10,171 nucleotides of DNA from a bacterium. Lineage in GTDB: Bacteria > Chloroflexota > Dormibacteria > UBA8260 > Bog-877. A program made the translations under genes and the position numbers. Positions 1 through 6,546 of the stretch are shown one piece after another. The notes beneath the pieces are model-generated. The model ran no database searches, had not been told where the DNA came from, and was given only the letters and a program-made list of their open reading frames with translations. The stretch is from the NCBI GenBank assembly GCA_021817025.1, contig JAKAWF010000002.1:1-10171 (forward strand). The letters are read 5' to 3'. Positions within the stretch are counted from its first letter, which is position 1, and every line of letters starts with the position of its first letter.

Positions 1-549
1 CGACTGGGCTGTGGCGATGTCCTGGAGAACAGACGCCTCATAATGCCGCTGGGTGAGGGCGACGAGTGCCCCAGCGACCAGGATGCCGGTCGCCAGACCG
101 AGGCCGGCCCTGAGCCCGGCCGGTCCATCCGAGAGCACACCGGCCAGCACCGGGCCAGCGCACTGGCCCAAGGCGAAGGCGACTGTGAGCGTGGCGATGG
201 CCGGGGTCCAGTGATGCGGCTGGAGGGAGCGGCGGACGACGACGGTGACCGCGGTCACCACCGCGAGGAACGACCCCCCGAACAGCACCGCTGATGCGGC
301 GGCTGCCTCGGGCGATCGGGACACGAGCGGCAGGAACGCACCGACGCTGACCACGGTCAGCACCACGCCCGGCGCGCGCCCACCGCGGAGGCTCACGACC
401 GGACGTACCCACAAGAAGGCACCGGCGATCGACGCCGCACCGAGGACGACCCAGAAGGCGGTGATCTCCCCCGGTCCGGCACCACGGCCCTTCAAGAAAG
501 CGACGATGAAGGTCATGTAGGCGATGTAGCCCGCCCCGAAGGTAACTGC
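1..549 (-). pseudogene. C-terminal half of a YbfB/YjiJ-family MFS transporter, N-terminus missing
   Basis: The minus-strand frame is open from 549 to the window edge at 1 (183 codons), so the C-terminus may lie outside. The translation is very hydrophobic. It begins AVTFGAGYIAYMTFIVAF and runs through about six membrane segments, with the loop GQCAGPVLAGVLSDGP near its end. This fits the second six-helix half of a 12-helix major facilitator of the YbfB/YjiJ (MFS_4) type, which export or import small molecules across the inner membrane. A TGA stop at 550-552 lies directly upstream in the same frame, inside the inverted repeat 540-598. Beyond it comes the neighbouring VIT gene, not a first transporter half. 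A restart at the ATG 514-516 would give only a half-transporter. I read it as a truncated remnant. The family assignment is from recognisable sequence; the pseudogene status is inference. Confidence 0.72.
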
Positions 550-598
550 TCACAGCCCTCGCTGGTGAGAGGGCGGCGGGGGCTGTGAGCAGTTACCT
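540..598. repeat. 59-bp element with perfect 19-bp inverted repeats
   Basis: The arm AGGTAACTGCTCACAGCCC (540-558) is matched exactly by its reverse complement GGGCTGTGAGCAGTTACCT at 580-598, around a 21-base centre. The stem starts 9 bases past the VIT stop codon and coincides with the point where the MFS reading frame is lost. No T-run follows on either strand, so a standard rho-independent terminator is not obvious, although a 19-bp stem could still stop transcription or protect the 3' end. The arms could equally be the paired ends of a transposable element (MITE-like remnant) or a recombination scar. The pairing is seen directly; the origin is unknown. Confidence 0.85.
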
Positions 599-607
599 CC
601 CCGCCGC

Positions 608-1402
608 CTATGCGGCTGGCAAACGCAGCCCGAAGGCGTGCGGCAGCAAGACCCCAAGCAGGTATGCGGCCAGAGCCGCCGCGCTGCCCACGCCCAGCAC
701 CTGCAGTCCGCCTACCAGCATCCGCTGGCCCACGACCGCTGCCTTCATGAGCCCCACTCCCAGCAATCCCGCAGCGGACAGCACCAGGGAACCCACGACC
801 GCCGGCATGCCCGTCAGCACCACGTACGGAAGGATGGGGAGAATCGCGCCCAGAAGGAAGGTTCCCGCCATGACCAGCCCGTCTTGGACCGAGGTCGACT
901 CCAGCTCACTGGCAATCCCCAGCTCCTTCTCGATGTGAGTCTCCTCCCAAAGCTTGGGGTAACGCGCCAAGGTCGCCGACAGGTCACCGGCTTCGCTTGC
1001 GGGAACTCCCCGGGCCATCAACATCGCCACCATCTCCACGTGCTCCGCCTCCGGTTGCGCCCGCAACTCCGCGCGTTCCTTGTGTATGGCGGCCCGGTTG
1101 AGATCGTGCTCAGCGCCGGCCGCCAAGTACGCTCCCGTCCCCATCGAGACCATCCCGGCCAAGGCGCCGACGATGCCGGCGATGAGGATGGTCGTGTGCG
1201 CGAGGGCCGCCCCAGCGGTCGCGGTAGCGACGCCGGTGGTGAGACCAAGCGTGGTCAGCAGGCCGTCCTGGACTCCGAACACCACTTCCCGGATCCCGGC
1301 CCGACGTGCCAGCTCCGCGCGCTCCGACCCGGCGGCGACAGCCTGCGGTGACTCCAGCAGTGCAACTGCAGTCGTGCCAGACAGGCTTTGCGTCCTCTTC
1401 AC
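608..1402 (-). CDS. VIT1/CCC1-family Fe2+/Mn2+ transporter
   Basis: A membrane transporter moving Fe2+ or Mn2+ out of the cytoplasm (or into a store), of the VIT1/CCC1 family (formerly DUF125). With the start used here it has 264 residues. The opening AGIREVVFGVQDGLLTTLGL (about 35-54) corresponds to the family's REVxFGxNDGL motif, with Q in place of the usual N. Helices follow at about 55-98. A soluble glutamate-rich segment (about 100-165) contains E109, E112, E118, E120, E123, E153, E154, E158 and E160; in characterised VITs this region is the metal-binding domain. Three more helices lie at about 173-255. The stop is TAG at 608-610. The start is uncertain. The frame stays open to a GTG at 1490-1492 (294 residues), but the first conserved motif lies well inside and neither GTG has a good Shine-Dalgarno site. 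I chose the GTG at 1400-1402 because a possible promoter sits immediately before it. The gene is divergent from the ETF gene. Confidence 0.85.
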   Translation of the reverse strand: MKRTQSLSGTTAVALLESPQAVAAGSERAELARRAGIREVVFGVQDGLLTTLGLTTGVATATAGAALAHTTILIAGIVGALAGMVSMGTGAYLAAGAEHDLNRAAIHKERAELRAQPEAEHVEMVAMLMARGVPASEAGDLSATLARYPKLWEETHIEKELGIASELESTSVQDGLVMAGTFLLGAILPILPYVVLTGMPAVVGSLVLSAAGLLGVGLMKAAVVGQRMLVGGLQVLGVGSAAALAAYLLGVLLPHAFGLRLPAA

Positions 1403-1409
1403 GTTCGCA

Positions 1410-1439
1410 ATGTTACAGACCAGGGGCGCGTCCTGTACA
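1410..1439 (-). promoter_or_regulatory. Possible promoter for the VIT gene (leaderless configuration)
   Basis: On the minus strand TGTACA (1439-1434) and TAACAT (1415-1410) are separated by 18 bases, a rough sigma-70-like pair (4 of 6 matches to TTGACA; TAACAT resembles TATAAT). The -10-like box ends 7 bases before the GTG at 1402, the spacing expected for a transcript starting at the start codon. This would explain the lack of a ribosome binding site. The match is weak and could be chance. Confidence 0.25.
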
Positions 1440-1613
1440 GCCTCAGTTCGGGCCCCGCACCGCACCGGTGTCAGACCCACCGGCGCGAGCACTGGCTCTG
1501 AATGCGCGACGATTATCCTAGCTTTATAGCGGACTTCTTGGGAGTCGAGGAATTCGGGCGGGAGCCGGGCCGGTGTCTGCGCCCGGATCAGCGGACCCTG
1601 GCTGGCAGGGCGG

Positions 1614-1646
1614 GGTTAACAAACGGTTAAACTGGTGCCGGCACCA
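1614..1646. promoter_or_regulatory. Candidate operator: paired GGTTAA repeats plus 14-bp palindrome
   Basis: GGTTAAC at 1614-1620 and GGTTAAAC at 1625-1632 are direct repeats set 11 bases apart, about one helical turn. They abut a perfect palindrome, TGGTGCCGGCACCA, at 1633-1646. The cluster lies 53 bases before the ATG of the ETF gene and is AT-rich against its surroundings. It could be a regulator site or part of the promoter for the ETF gene or the divergent VIT gene. The repeats are seen directly; the function is inferred. Confidence 0.4.
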
Positions 1647-1698
1647 CGCCGCCCCTCAGGCTGGCGAACGCGTCAGCAAAGTTCCCCCTTAAAGCCTC

Positions 1699-3555
1699 AT
1701 GATTGTGACTGTGCAGATCGCAGTCTTGGTCAAGCAAGTGCCGGTCGCCGAGGCCCTGTCGCTAGGTTCGGACGGACGCCTCCAGCGCGATCACTTGGAG
1801 CTGGAGATGAACGCGTTCTGCCGGCGGGCGGTCGCGCAGGGAGTGGCACTGGTCCGGGAACACGGTGGTTTCTGCACAGTTTTCACGCTCGGTCCGGCTC
1901 CAGCAGCGGCCGTGCTGCGCGAGGCCGTCGCCTGGGGCGCGGACCTTGGGATCCACGTCACCGGTCCGGAGTTTGGCGGCAGCGACACCCTGGCCACCGC
2001 CCGCGCGTTGGCCACCGCCATCCGGGGAACCGGTCTCTACGACCTGGTGCTGGTGGGCCGCAACGCAGTCGACGCGGACACGGGCCAGGTCGGACCAGCG
2101 CTCGCGCAGTATCTGGACCTGCCCTTCCTGGGGGCGGCACACAGCCTCGCCATAGTGGACGGTACGTTACGCGCCCGCCTGGAGCACGACGACGGCTGGG
2201 TCGTGGCTGAGGCCGCGCTTCCCGCGGTGGTGGCCTGCGCGGAGCGGCTTTGTCCTCCGTGCAAGGCGCCCGAAGCGGCTCGAGCGGTAGTCCCGCCAGA
2301 GCGGATCGTGGCCCTGGGGGCCTCAGACCTGGGCCCGGGACCGTGGGGGCAGGCGGGAAGCGCCACCGTGGTGGGATCCGTCCGTCTGCTCGACGTGGCG
2401 CGAGCGCAGGTGAAACTGCACGGTCCGATCCCCGTCCAAGTCGACCAGGCTGTCGAGCTGCTCCTGCTCAGGCGCGCTTTCGGTCCCGGTGCCGACCGCG
2501 CGACGGGTGCCGAAGGCAGGGTGTACGATCGCCGCCCGGGGATCGGCTCGCCAGCTGAGACGGGACTGCGCCAGGCGGGGATGCCGACATCACCGGTGGT
2601 CGCGGTCGTGATCGAACCCGCCCGGCCGCAGTTGGCGCGGGAGATGCTGGGCGAGGCCGCTCGGCTCGCTGGGTCCATCCGGGGCCGGGTAACGGCCATC
2701 TCCTGCGAACCTCTCACCGGTGAACAGGCGGGCTCCTGGGGGGCGGATGAGCTCCTCCACCTCAGCGGCGGCGCCACCCAGGAGGATGTCGCCAGCGCTA
2801 TCGGCGACTGGTGCTCGACCACCTCGCCGTGGGCGATCCTGGCCCCGGGCACCATGTGGGGCCGGGAGGTGGCCGCACGAGTCGCGGTGACCCTGCAGGC
2901 TGGCCTGACTGGAGACGTGGTCGAGCTGGCGGTCGACGGGGCTCGTCTGGTCGCCTGGAAGCCGGCCTTTGGCGGCCGCCTGGTGGCCTCCATAACGGCC
3001 ACCTCCGCAGTGCAGATGATCACGGTGCGGCCGGGGACCCTGGCCATGCTCGCAGCGCGGGATCGCGAGGCGGTGGTGACTCAGCTCCCCTTCAGGGCCC
3101 GCGGTCGAGTGCGCGTGCTTGACAGCGGGCGGGACGATGACCTGGAACTCTTGGCCAAGGCACCAGCCGTGATCGGCGTCGGCCGTGGGGTCGCACCGGA
3201 ACGGTACCCGGCCCTACGCCCTCTGCTGAGAGTCCTCGGTGCGGAGCTGGCCGGCACTCGCCGGGTCACCGATCGGGGATGGCTGCCACGGTCTCGACAG
3301 CTGGGTCTGACCGGCCTCAGCATCCGCCCCCGCCTCTACGTGGCACTCGGCCTCTCTGGGAAGTTCAACCACATGATCGGAGTGCGCGGGGCCGGCTGTG
3401 TGCTCGCCATCAACTGTGATCTCGACGCGCCGGTGTTCGAAGCCGCTGACATTGGGATCGTGGGCGACTGGCAGGAGGTGGTACCCCAGCTCGTCGCCAA
3501 GTTGACTGATGCCGCGGGGGTGGCGACCGCGCCCACCCCGGCGTCTTCATCGTGA
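1699..3555 (+). CDS. etfBA: Electron transfer flavoprotein, beta and alpha subunits fused in one polypeptide
   Basis: A 618-residue soluble flavoprotein that would carry electrons from flavin dehydrogenases (for example acyl-CoA dehydrogenases) to an ETF:quinone oxidoreductase. Residues 5-240 are an EtfB domain: IAVLVKQVP (7-15), then GRNAVDADTGQVGPALAQYL (120-139), the nucleotide-contact loop. Residues 240-295 are a linker without a clear family signature. Residues 296-605 are an EtfA domain: GREVAARVAVTLQAGLTGDV and PAFGG in its N-terminal part, then the FAD-binding C-terminal part with GVGRG (493-497), R522, LYVALGLSGKFNHM (546-559, H558), AIN (570-572) and DAPVFEAADIGIVGDW. The usual SGxxQH is SGKFNH here and the usual QTGK is LTGL. 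EtfB and EtfA are normally separate proteins from adjacent genes; both domains here are full length with no stop between them. The ATG has no clear Shine-Dalgarno site; in-frame GTG codons at 1705 and 1711 are alternatives. No dehydrogenase or quinone reductase partner is adjacent. Confidence 0.93.
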   Translation: MIVTVQIAVLVKQVPVAEALSLGSDGRLQRDHLELEMNAFCRRAVAQGVALVREHGGFCTVFTLGPAPAAAVLREAVAWGADLGIHVTGPEFGGSDTLATARALATAIRGTGLYDLVLVGRNAVDADTGQVGPALAQYLDLPFLGAAHSLAIVDGTLRARLEHDDGWVVAEAALPAVVACAERLCPPCKAPEAARAVVPPERIVALGASDLGPGPWGQAGSATVVGSVRLLDVARAQVKLHGPIPVQVDQAVELLLLRRAFGPGADRATGAEGRVYDRRPGIGSPAETGLRQAGMPTSPVVAVVIEPARPQLAREMLGEAARLAGSIRGRVTAISCEPLTGEQAGSWGADELLHLSGGATQEDVASAIGDWCSTTSPWAILAPGTMWGREVAARVAVTLQAGLTGDVVELAVDGARLVAWKPAFGGRLVASITATSAVQMITVRPGTLAMLAARDREAVVTQLPFRARGRVRVLDSGRDDDLELLAKAPAVIGVGRGVAPERYPALRPLLRVLGAELAGTRRVTDRGWLPRSRQLGLTGLSIRPRLYVALGLSGKFNHMIGVRGAGCVLAINCDLDAPVFEAADIGIVGDWQEVVPQLVAKLTDAAGVATAPTPASSS

Positions 3556-3557
3556 GC

Positions 3558-3584
3558 CCTCCAGTCAGGACGGCAGAATGGAGG
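3558..3584. terminator. Weak hairpin between converging genes
   Basis: CCTCCA (3558-3563) pairs with TGGAGG (3579-3584) around a 15-base loop, in the 50-base gap between the stop codons of the ETF gene and the sensor kinase. The position suits a shared terminator. The stem is short and there is no T-run, so support is mainly positional. Confidence 0.22.
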
Positions 3585-3605
3585 CGGTGAGTGTGGGAGC
3601 GCGGC

Positions 3606-5045
3606 TCACCTGGTGGCCGCGCTCGCGCCTTGGTCCCCACCCCAGCCGGCGGCAGCGTCGCCCCGGCTCGGCGGAACTCTGGGCAGGCGCAGACTGATTG
3701 CGGTTCCGCCATCGACACGATTGGCGACCTCCGCCCTCCCGTGATGGGCGATCATGATCATCCCAACGATCCACAGCCCGAGTCCGGTGCCCCGTTGCGC
3801 ATCACCGCCCGCGCCGGCACGACTCGGCCGGTCCTCAAAGCGCATGAATGGCTGGGAGAGAAGGTCGGCGGGAAAGCCCGGGCCCTGGTCCTTCACCTCC
3901 ACGACGGCCTCCGCGCCCACGGCATGGACCGCCACCTCCACCGCCGAACCCGCCGGGGCGTAGCGCAAGGCATTGTCGAGGAGATTGTCGAGCGCGTGGC
4001 GCCACCACAGTTCATCGACGTCCGCCATGACTCCGGGCTCCGCGTTGAGTACCAGCACCACCCGAGCCTGCTGGGCCCGTCCCCGGAATGTCGACAGACC
4101 AGCGGCCACGATGGGACCCACATCCTGGACCGATGGCCTCACCAGCAGATGGCCCTCGTCGTCCCTCGCGAGCACCAGCAGTTCGCTGATCACCCGGGTC
4201 ATGCTGTCCACCCCCGCCACCGTGCGGTGGAGGCGAGCACGAATCTCGGCGGCGGCGCGGCCGGGGCGGAGGGCAAGCTCCAGCTCGGCCCGCATTCGCG
4301 CCAGCGGGGTGCGCAGCTCATGACCAGCTGCCGCCACAAAGTGGCGCTGGCGCCTCAGCGCGCTGTCGAGCTCTTCCAGGAGCTGGTTCAGCGTCCTGGC
4401 CAGCGCGGTCAGCTCGTCACGGGTGGCTGGCACTTTGAGGCGACGCCCCAGGTCCGCGGCCGAGATCTCAGCCGCCTCCGCCCGCAGCCGCTCGACCGGG
4501 GCCAGCGCTCCGCCGGTCACCAGCCAGGCCGCGATCGCGGTCAAGGCCAGCACCAGGGGTCCACCGATCAGCAAAGCCAGGACCACGCGGCGCATCATGT
4601 CGTCGATTTGGTCAAGGGAGGTGCCCACCACGACCACCGTGGAACCCGCCCCGGTGGAAGCGGCTAGGATCAGGCGCGGGCTCGTCCAGCCCGGCCGGCG
4701 AAGTTCCAGCCAGACCGGACCACGTTCCGCCTGCCGGAGCAAGGCTCCCCGCACCAGCGACGCCTTCCCGGCAAGATCCGTCGTGTACTTGACGGCACCG
4801 CTTCCATCCACGATCTGGACCACGCTCTGGTCAATCTGAGCCACCGCCGGCGCCGGCGGCACCGCCACCTGAAGCTCGCCCGCGCTGAGCGCCGCGACCA
4901 CCCGGTGCGAGCGTTGCAGAAGCACCTGCTGCAGCGTGGCCCGGGCACCACCCTCCAGGCTGAGGGCCAGCGCGGCGCTGCTGCTGGCCACCAGCAGCGC
5001 CGCTCCCAGGACCATGAGCAGCGTGAGTCGAAGGCGGATCGGCAC
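3606..5045 (-). CDS. Sensor histidine kinase of a two-component system (HAMP type)
   Basis: A 479-residue inner-membrane kinase that would autophosphorylate and pass phosphate to the regulator encoded just upstream. Order: membrane helix at about 5-29; extracytoplasmic sensor region at about 30-150 with no recognised fold; second helix at about 152-177; HAMP linker at about 178-230; dimerisation helix with the H-box FVAAAGHELRTPLARM (phospho-acceptor H242); and a HATPase domain with N-box NLLDNALRYAP (354-364), G1 box DQGPGF (386-391) and G2 box GTGLGLWIV (419-427). All catalytic boxes are intact. The C-terminal 25 residues are Gly/Ala-rich and lie past the family core. The GTG start (5043-5045) follows the regulator's TGA with no spacer and has no Shine-Dalgarno site, so translation is probably coupled to the regulator. 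The layout resembles TcrY/CusS-like OmpR-partner kinases; the stimulus cannot be read from the sequence. Confidence 0.94.
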   Translation of the reverse strand: MPIRLRLTLLMVLGAALLVASSSAALALSLEGGARATLQQVLLQRSHRVVAALSAGELQVAVPPAPAVAQIDQSVVQIVDGSGAVKYTTDLAGKASLVRGALLRQAERGPVWLELRRPGWTSPRLILAASTGAGSTVVVVGTSLDQIDDMMRRVVLALLIGGPLVLALTAIAAWLVTGGALAPVERLRAEAAEISAADLGRRLKVPATRDELTALARTLNQLLEELDSALRRQRHFVAAAGHELRTPLARMRAELELALRPGRAAAEIRARLHRTVAGVDSMTRVISELLVLARDDEGHLLVRPSVQDVGPIVAAGLSTFRGRAQQARVVLVLNAEPGVMADVDELWWRHALDNLLDNALRYAPAGSAVEVAVHAVGAEAVVEVKDQGPGFPADLLSQPFMRFEDRPSRAGAGGDAQRGTGLGLWIVGMIMIAHHGRAEVANRVDGGTAISLRLPRVPPSRGDAAAGWGGDQGASAATR

Positions 5046-5879
5046 TCAGGTCCGGTCGTGCACCGTGAGCCGGTAACCGAGCCGGTGGATCGTCTCCAGA
5101 TCGGAGCCGGCGCAGGGCAGGCTCAGCTTGCGGCGCAGGTGACCCACGTACTGGGAGACGAGGTTCGAGCTCCTGCCCGGCTCGTCGCCCCAGACGTGGG
5201 CCAGAAGCGAGCCTCGCGTGAGCACGATCCCCGGCCAGCGGAGGAACAGTTCCAGCAGGGCCGCCTCGCGGGCCGTCAGCTCGACCTCCACATCGTCGCG
5301 CCAGGCCCGCCCGCTGAAACGGTCCAGGCGGAGCGGGCCAGCCCTCAGCACCTCGGGCCGTCCCCGCTCCCCGCGCCGGATCAGGGCTCTGAGCCGGGCC
5401 AGAAGCTCCTCCAAACTGAACGGCTTGGTGAGGTAGTCATCCGCCCCCACATCCAGGCCATGCACGCGGTCGACCACCTCCCCCAAGGCGGTGAGCATCA
5501 GCACCGGAACGTGCCGTCCCTCCTCGCGAAGCCTGAGGCAGACCGCCCGTCCGTCGAGGCCGGGCAGCAGCACGTCGAGGACCACGGCCCCGTACGTCGA
5601 AGCCCGCGCCGCGTCCAGCGCGGAGACGCCATCTCCGGCCACGTCCACCAGATAGCCCTCGTCCACCAGGGCCTGCTCGACCAGCTGGGCCATCTCGTTA
5701 TCGTCCTCGACCACCAACACCCGCGGCGGGCCGGTCGCCTGAATCTCGACCGCTGGCCAGCCAGACCCTGACCGCCAGCCGCCCCCGACAGGGAGGCCAC
5801 CCGGACCTGGTGAGCCACCAGGAGGCTGCGGTCGTTCCCCGGACAACCTCAGCTGCGGTCCCACCCGCCACCCAGGCAC
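5046..5879 (-). CDS. OmpR/PhoB-family response regulator
   Basis: A cytoplasmic transcription regulator and partner of the kinase encoded directly downstream. With the longest frame (277 residues) the receiver domain spans about 53-168: acidic pair D59/D60, phospho-acceptor D102 in VVLDVLLPGLDG, T130 and K152 in LTKPF. A winged-helix DNA-binding domain follows at about 180-275, with LTAREAALLELFLRWPGIVLTRGSLL, the recognition-helix region SNLVSQYVGHLRRKL and the wing ETIHRLGYRL. All key residues are present. The start is doubtful. The first 52 residues are Pro/Gly-rich, use more A/T-ending codons than the core and match nothing in the family. The next usable start codon before the receiver is a GTG at 5718-5720, which would give 224 residues, close to family size. 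No candidate start has a convincing ribosome binding site. The span 5046-5720 is secure; 5721-5879 is provisional. Confidence 0.92.
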   Translation of the reverse strand: MPGWRVGPQLRLSGERPQPPGGSPGPGGLPVGGGWRSGSGWPAVEIQATGPPRVLVVEDDNEMAQLVEQALVDEGYLVDVAGDGVSALDAARASTYGAVVLDVLLPGLDGRAVCLRLREEGRHVPVLMLTALGEVVDRVHGLDVGADDYLTKPFSLEELLARLRALIRRGERGRPEVLRAGPLRLDRFSGRAWRDDVEVELTAREAALLELFLRWPGIVLTRGSLLAHVWGDEPGRSSNLVSQYVGHLRRKLSLPCAGSDLETIHRLGYRLTVHDRT

Positions 5880-6546
5880 CCAGCGTGCAAGCGGGCGGAC
5901 GGGCCCGCTGGCATCCGGTCCAACCTGCCTGAGCCGCCTGACTCCCCGGGTCCGGATCCAGTCAGCACCCGCAGCCTGCCTCGTCCCCAGCCCGGGATTC
6001 TCCGTGCCTCACCAACAATCCCCTCGGTCCCGAGGTGACCGGGAGGATCGACCAGCGGAGGGCGCCGCGCGCGCCGCTGGCCGTGAGCCCACGGTCGATG
6101 CCCCCCCCAGTGGAAATGCTCACGACCGCGACTGCCTGGCAGCGCAGCCTCCCTACCCATCCGGTCCATCTCGGTGTAGGGTCCCACCGACAAATTAAGT
6201 ACTGATGAAGGGCCCGTGCCAGCGATGCCGAGACGGCCGGTCCCTCCCGATCCCGCGCCGACCGATGGGCCGCCATCCGGCGCCGGGCTGGCTCCTGAGG
6301 GTGGGCCCCGGCCCGAAGCGGATCACACTCCGCGTCCGCTCCGCTGCAAGTCGCTGAACCCAACCGTGCCCTACCCGCGTGCCCGCCGCGCCGGACCCGC
6401 GCAGCTGCCGGGGCTGCCAGGACGCCGGGGCCAACAAGACGACCCCATTGCGGCCCGCGAGGCCGACGCGCTTCCGCGGTGGCGCCTCGCCGAGGCGCCC
6501 CTCTCCGCTCACGCGCCGACCCCGCTGGCCCGATGATAGTGATGCC
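5880..6546. other. Long intergenic region without a convincing gene
   Basis: About 670 bases lie between the regulator and the binding-protein gene. Short open frames on both strands translate to Pro/Arg/Gly-rich sequence with no recognisable domain or coding bias. No tRNA-like cloverleaf or GGTTCGA-type loop was seen. Visible structure is limited to a run of C at about 6101-6108, the AT-rich island at about 6189-6207 next to a TCGGTG...CACCGA inverted repeat (about 6170-6190), and a strong hairpin at 6481-6499. The AT-rich island may hold the promoter for the two-component operon, but I see no good -35/-10 pair. Confidence 0.5.
6481..6499 (-). terminator. Hairpin downstream of the ABC transporter operon
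   Basis: GGCGCCTC (6481-6488) and GAGGCGCC (6492-6499) form a perfect 8-bp stem with a 3-base loop, 47 bases past the stop codon of the solute-binding protein gene. The position and G+C-rich stem suit the end of the operon transcript. No T-run follows on the minus strand, so it may act with Rho or as a 3'-end stabiliser. Confidence 0.5.

Noticed and set aside
38..553. Minus-strand open frame of 171 codons beginning MSSYLRGGLH
   Set aside because: It is Arg/Gly/Pro-rich with no domain; the frame one base over encodes a clear MFS transporter half.
534..603. CCCCG on both sides of the 59-bp inverted repeat as a 5-bp target duplication
   Set aside because: CCCCG is frequent in such GC-rich DNA, the left copy needs an extra base to fit, and removing the element does not restore the MFS gene.
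638..1351. Plus-strand open frame of 237 codons opposite the VIT gene
   Set aside because: His/Gln/Arg-rich shadow of a well-supported membrane protein on the other strand.
2037..3047. Minus-strand open frame of 336 codons opposite the ETF gene
   Set aside because: Ser/Arg/Thr-rich antisense shadow common in high-GC DNA; the plus strand encodes a complete ETF.
3591..4667. Plus-strand open frame of 358 codons opposite the sensor kinase
   Set aside because: No recognisable domain, and the opposite strand has all kinase boxes intact.
4905..5771. Plus-strand open frame of 288 codons opposite the regulator
   Set aside because: Gln/His/Arg-rich shadow of the OmpR-type regulator.
1699..5879. A joint redox-sensing system made of the ETF fusion and the two-component pair
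   Set aside because: The genes converge rather than share an operon, and the kinase has an extracytoplasmic sensor region with no visible redox motif.
5849..6536. Short open frames on both strands in the intergenic gap (for example 5849-6193, 6195-6512 and 6216-6536)
   Set aside because: Pro/Arg/Gly-rich, no ribosome binding site, no recognisable family.
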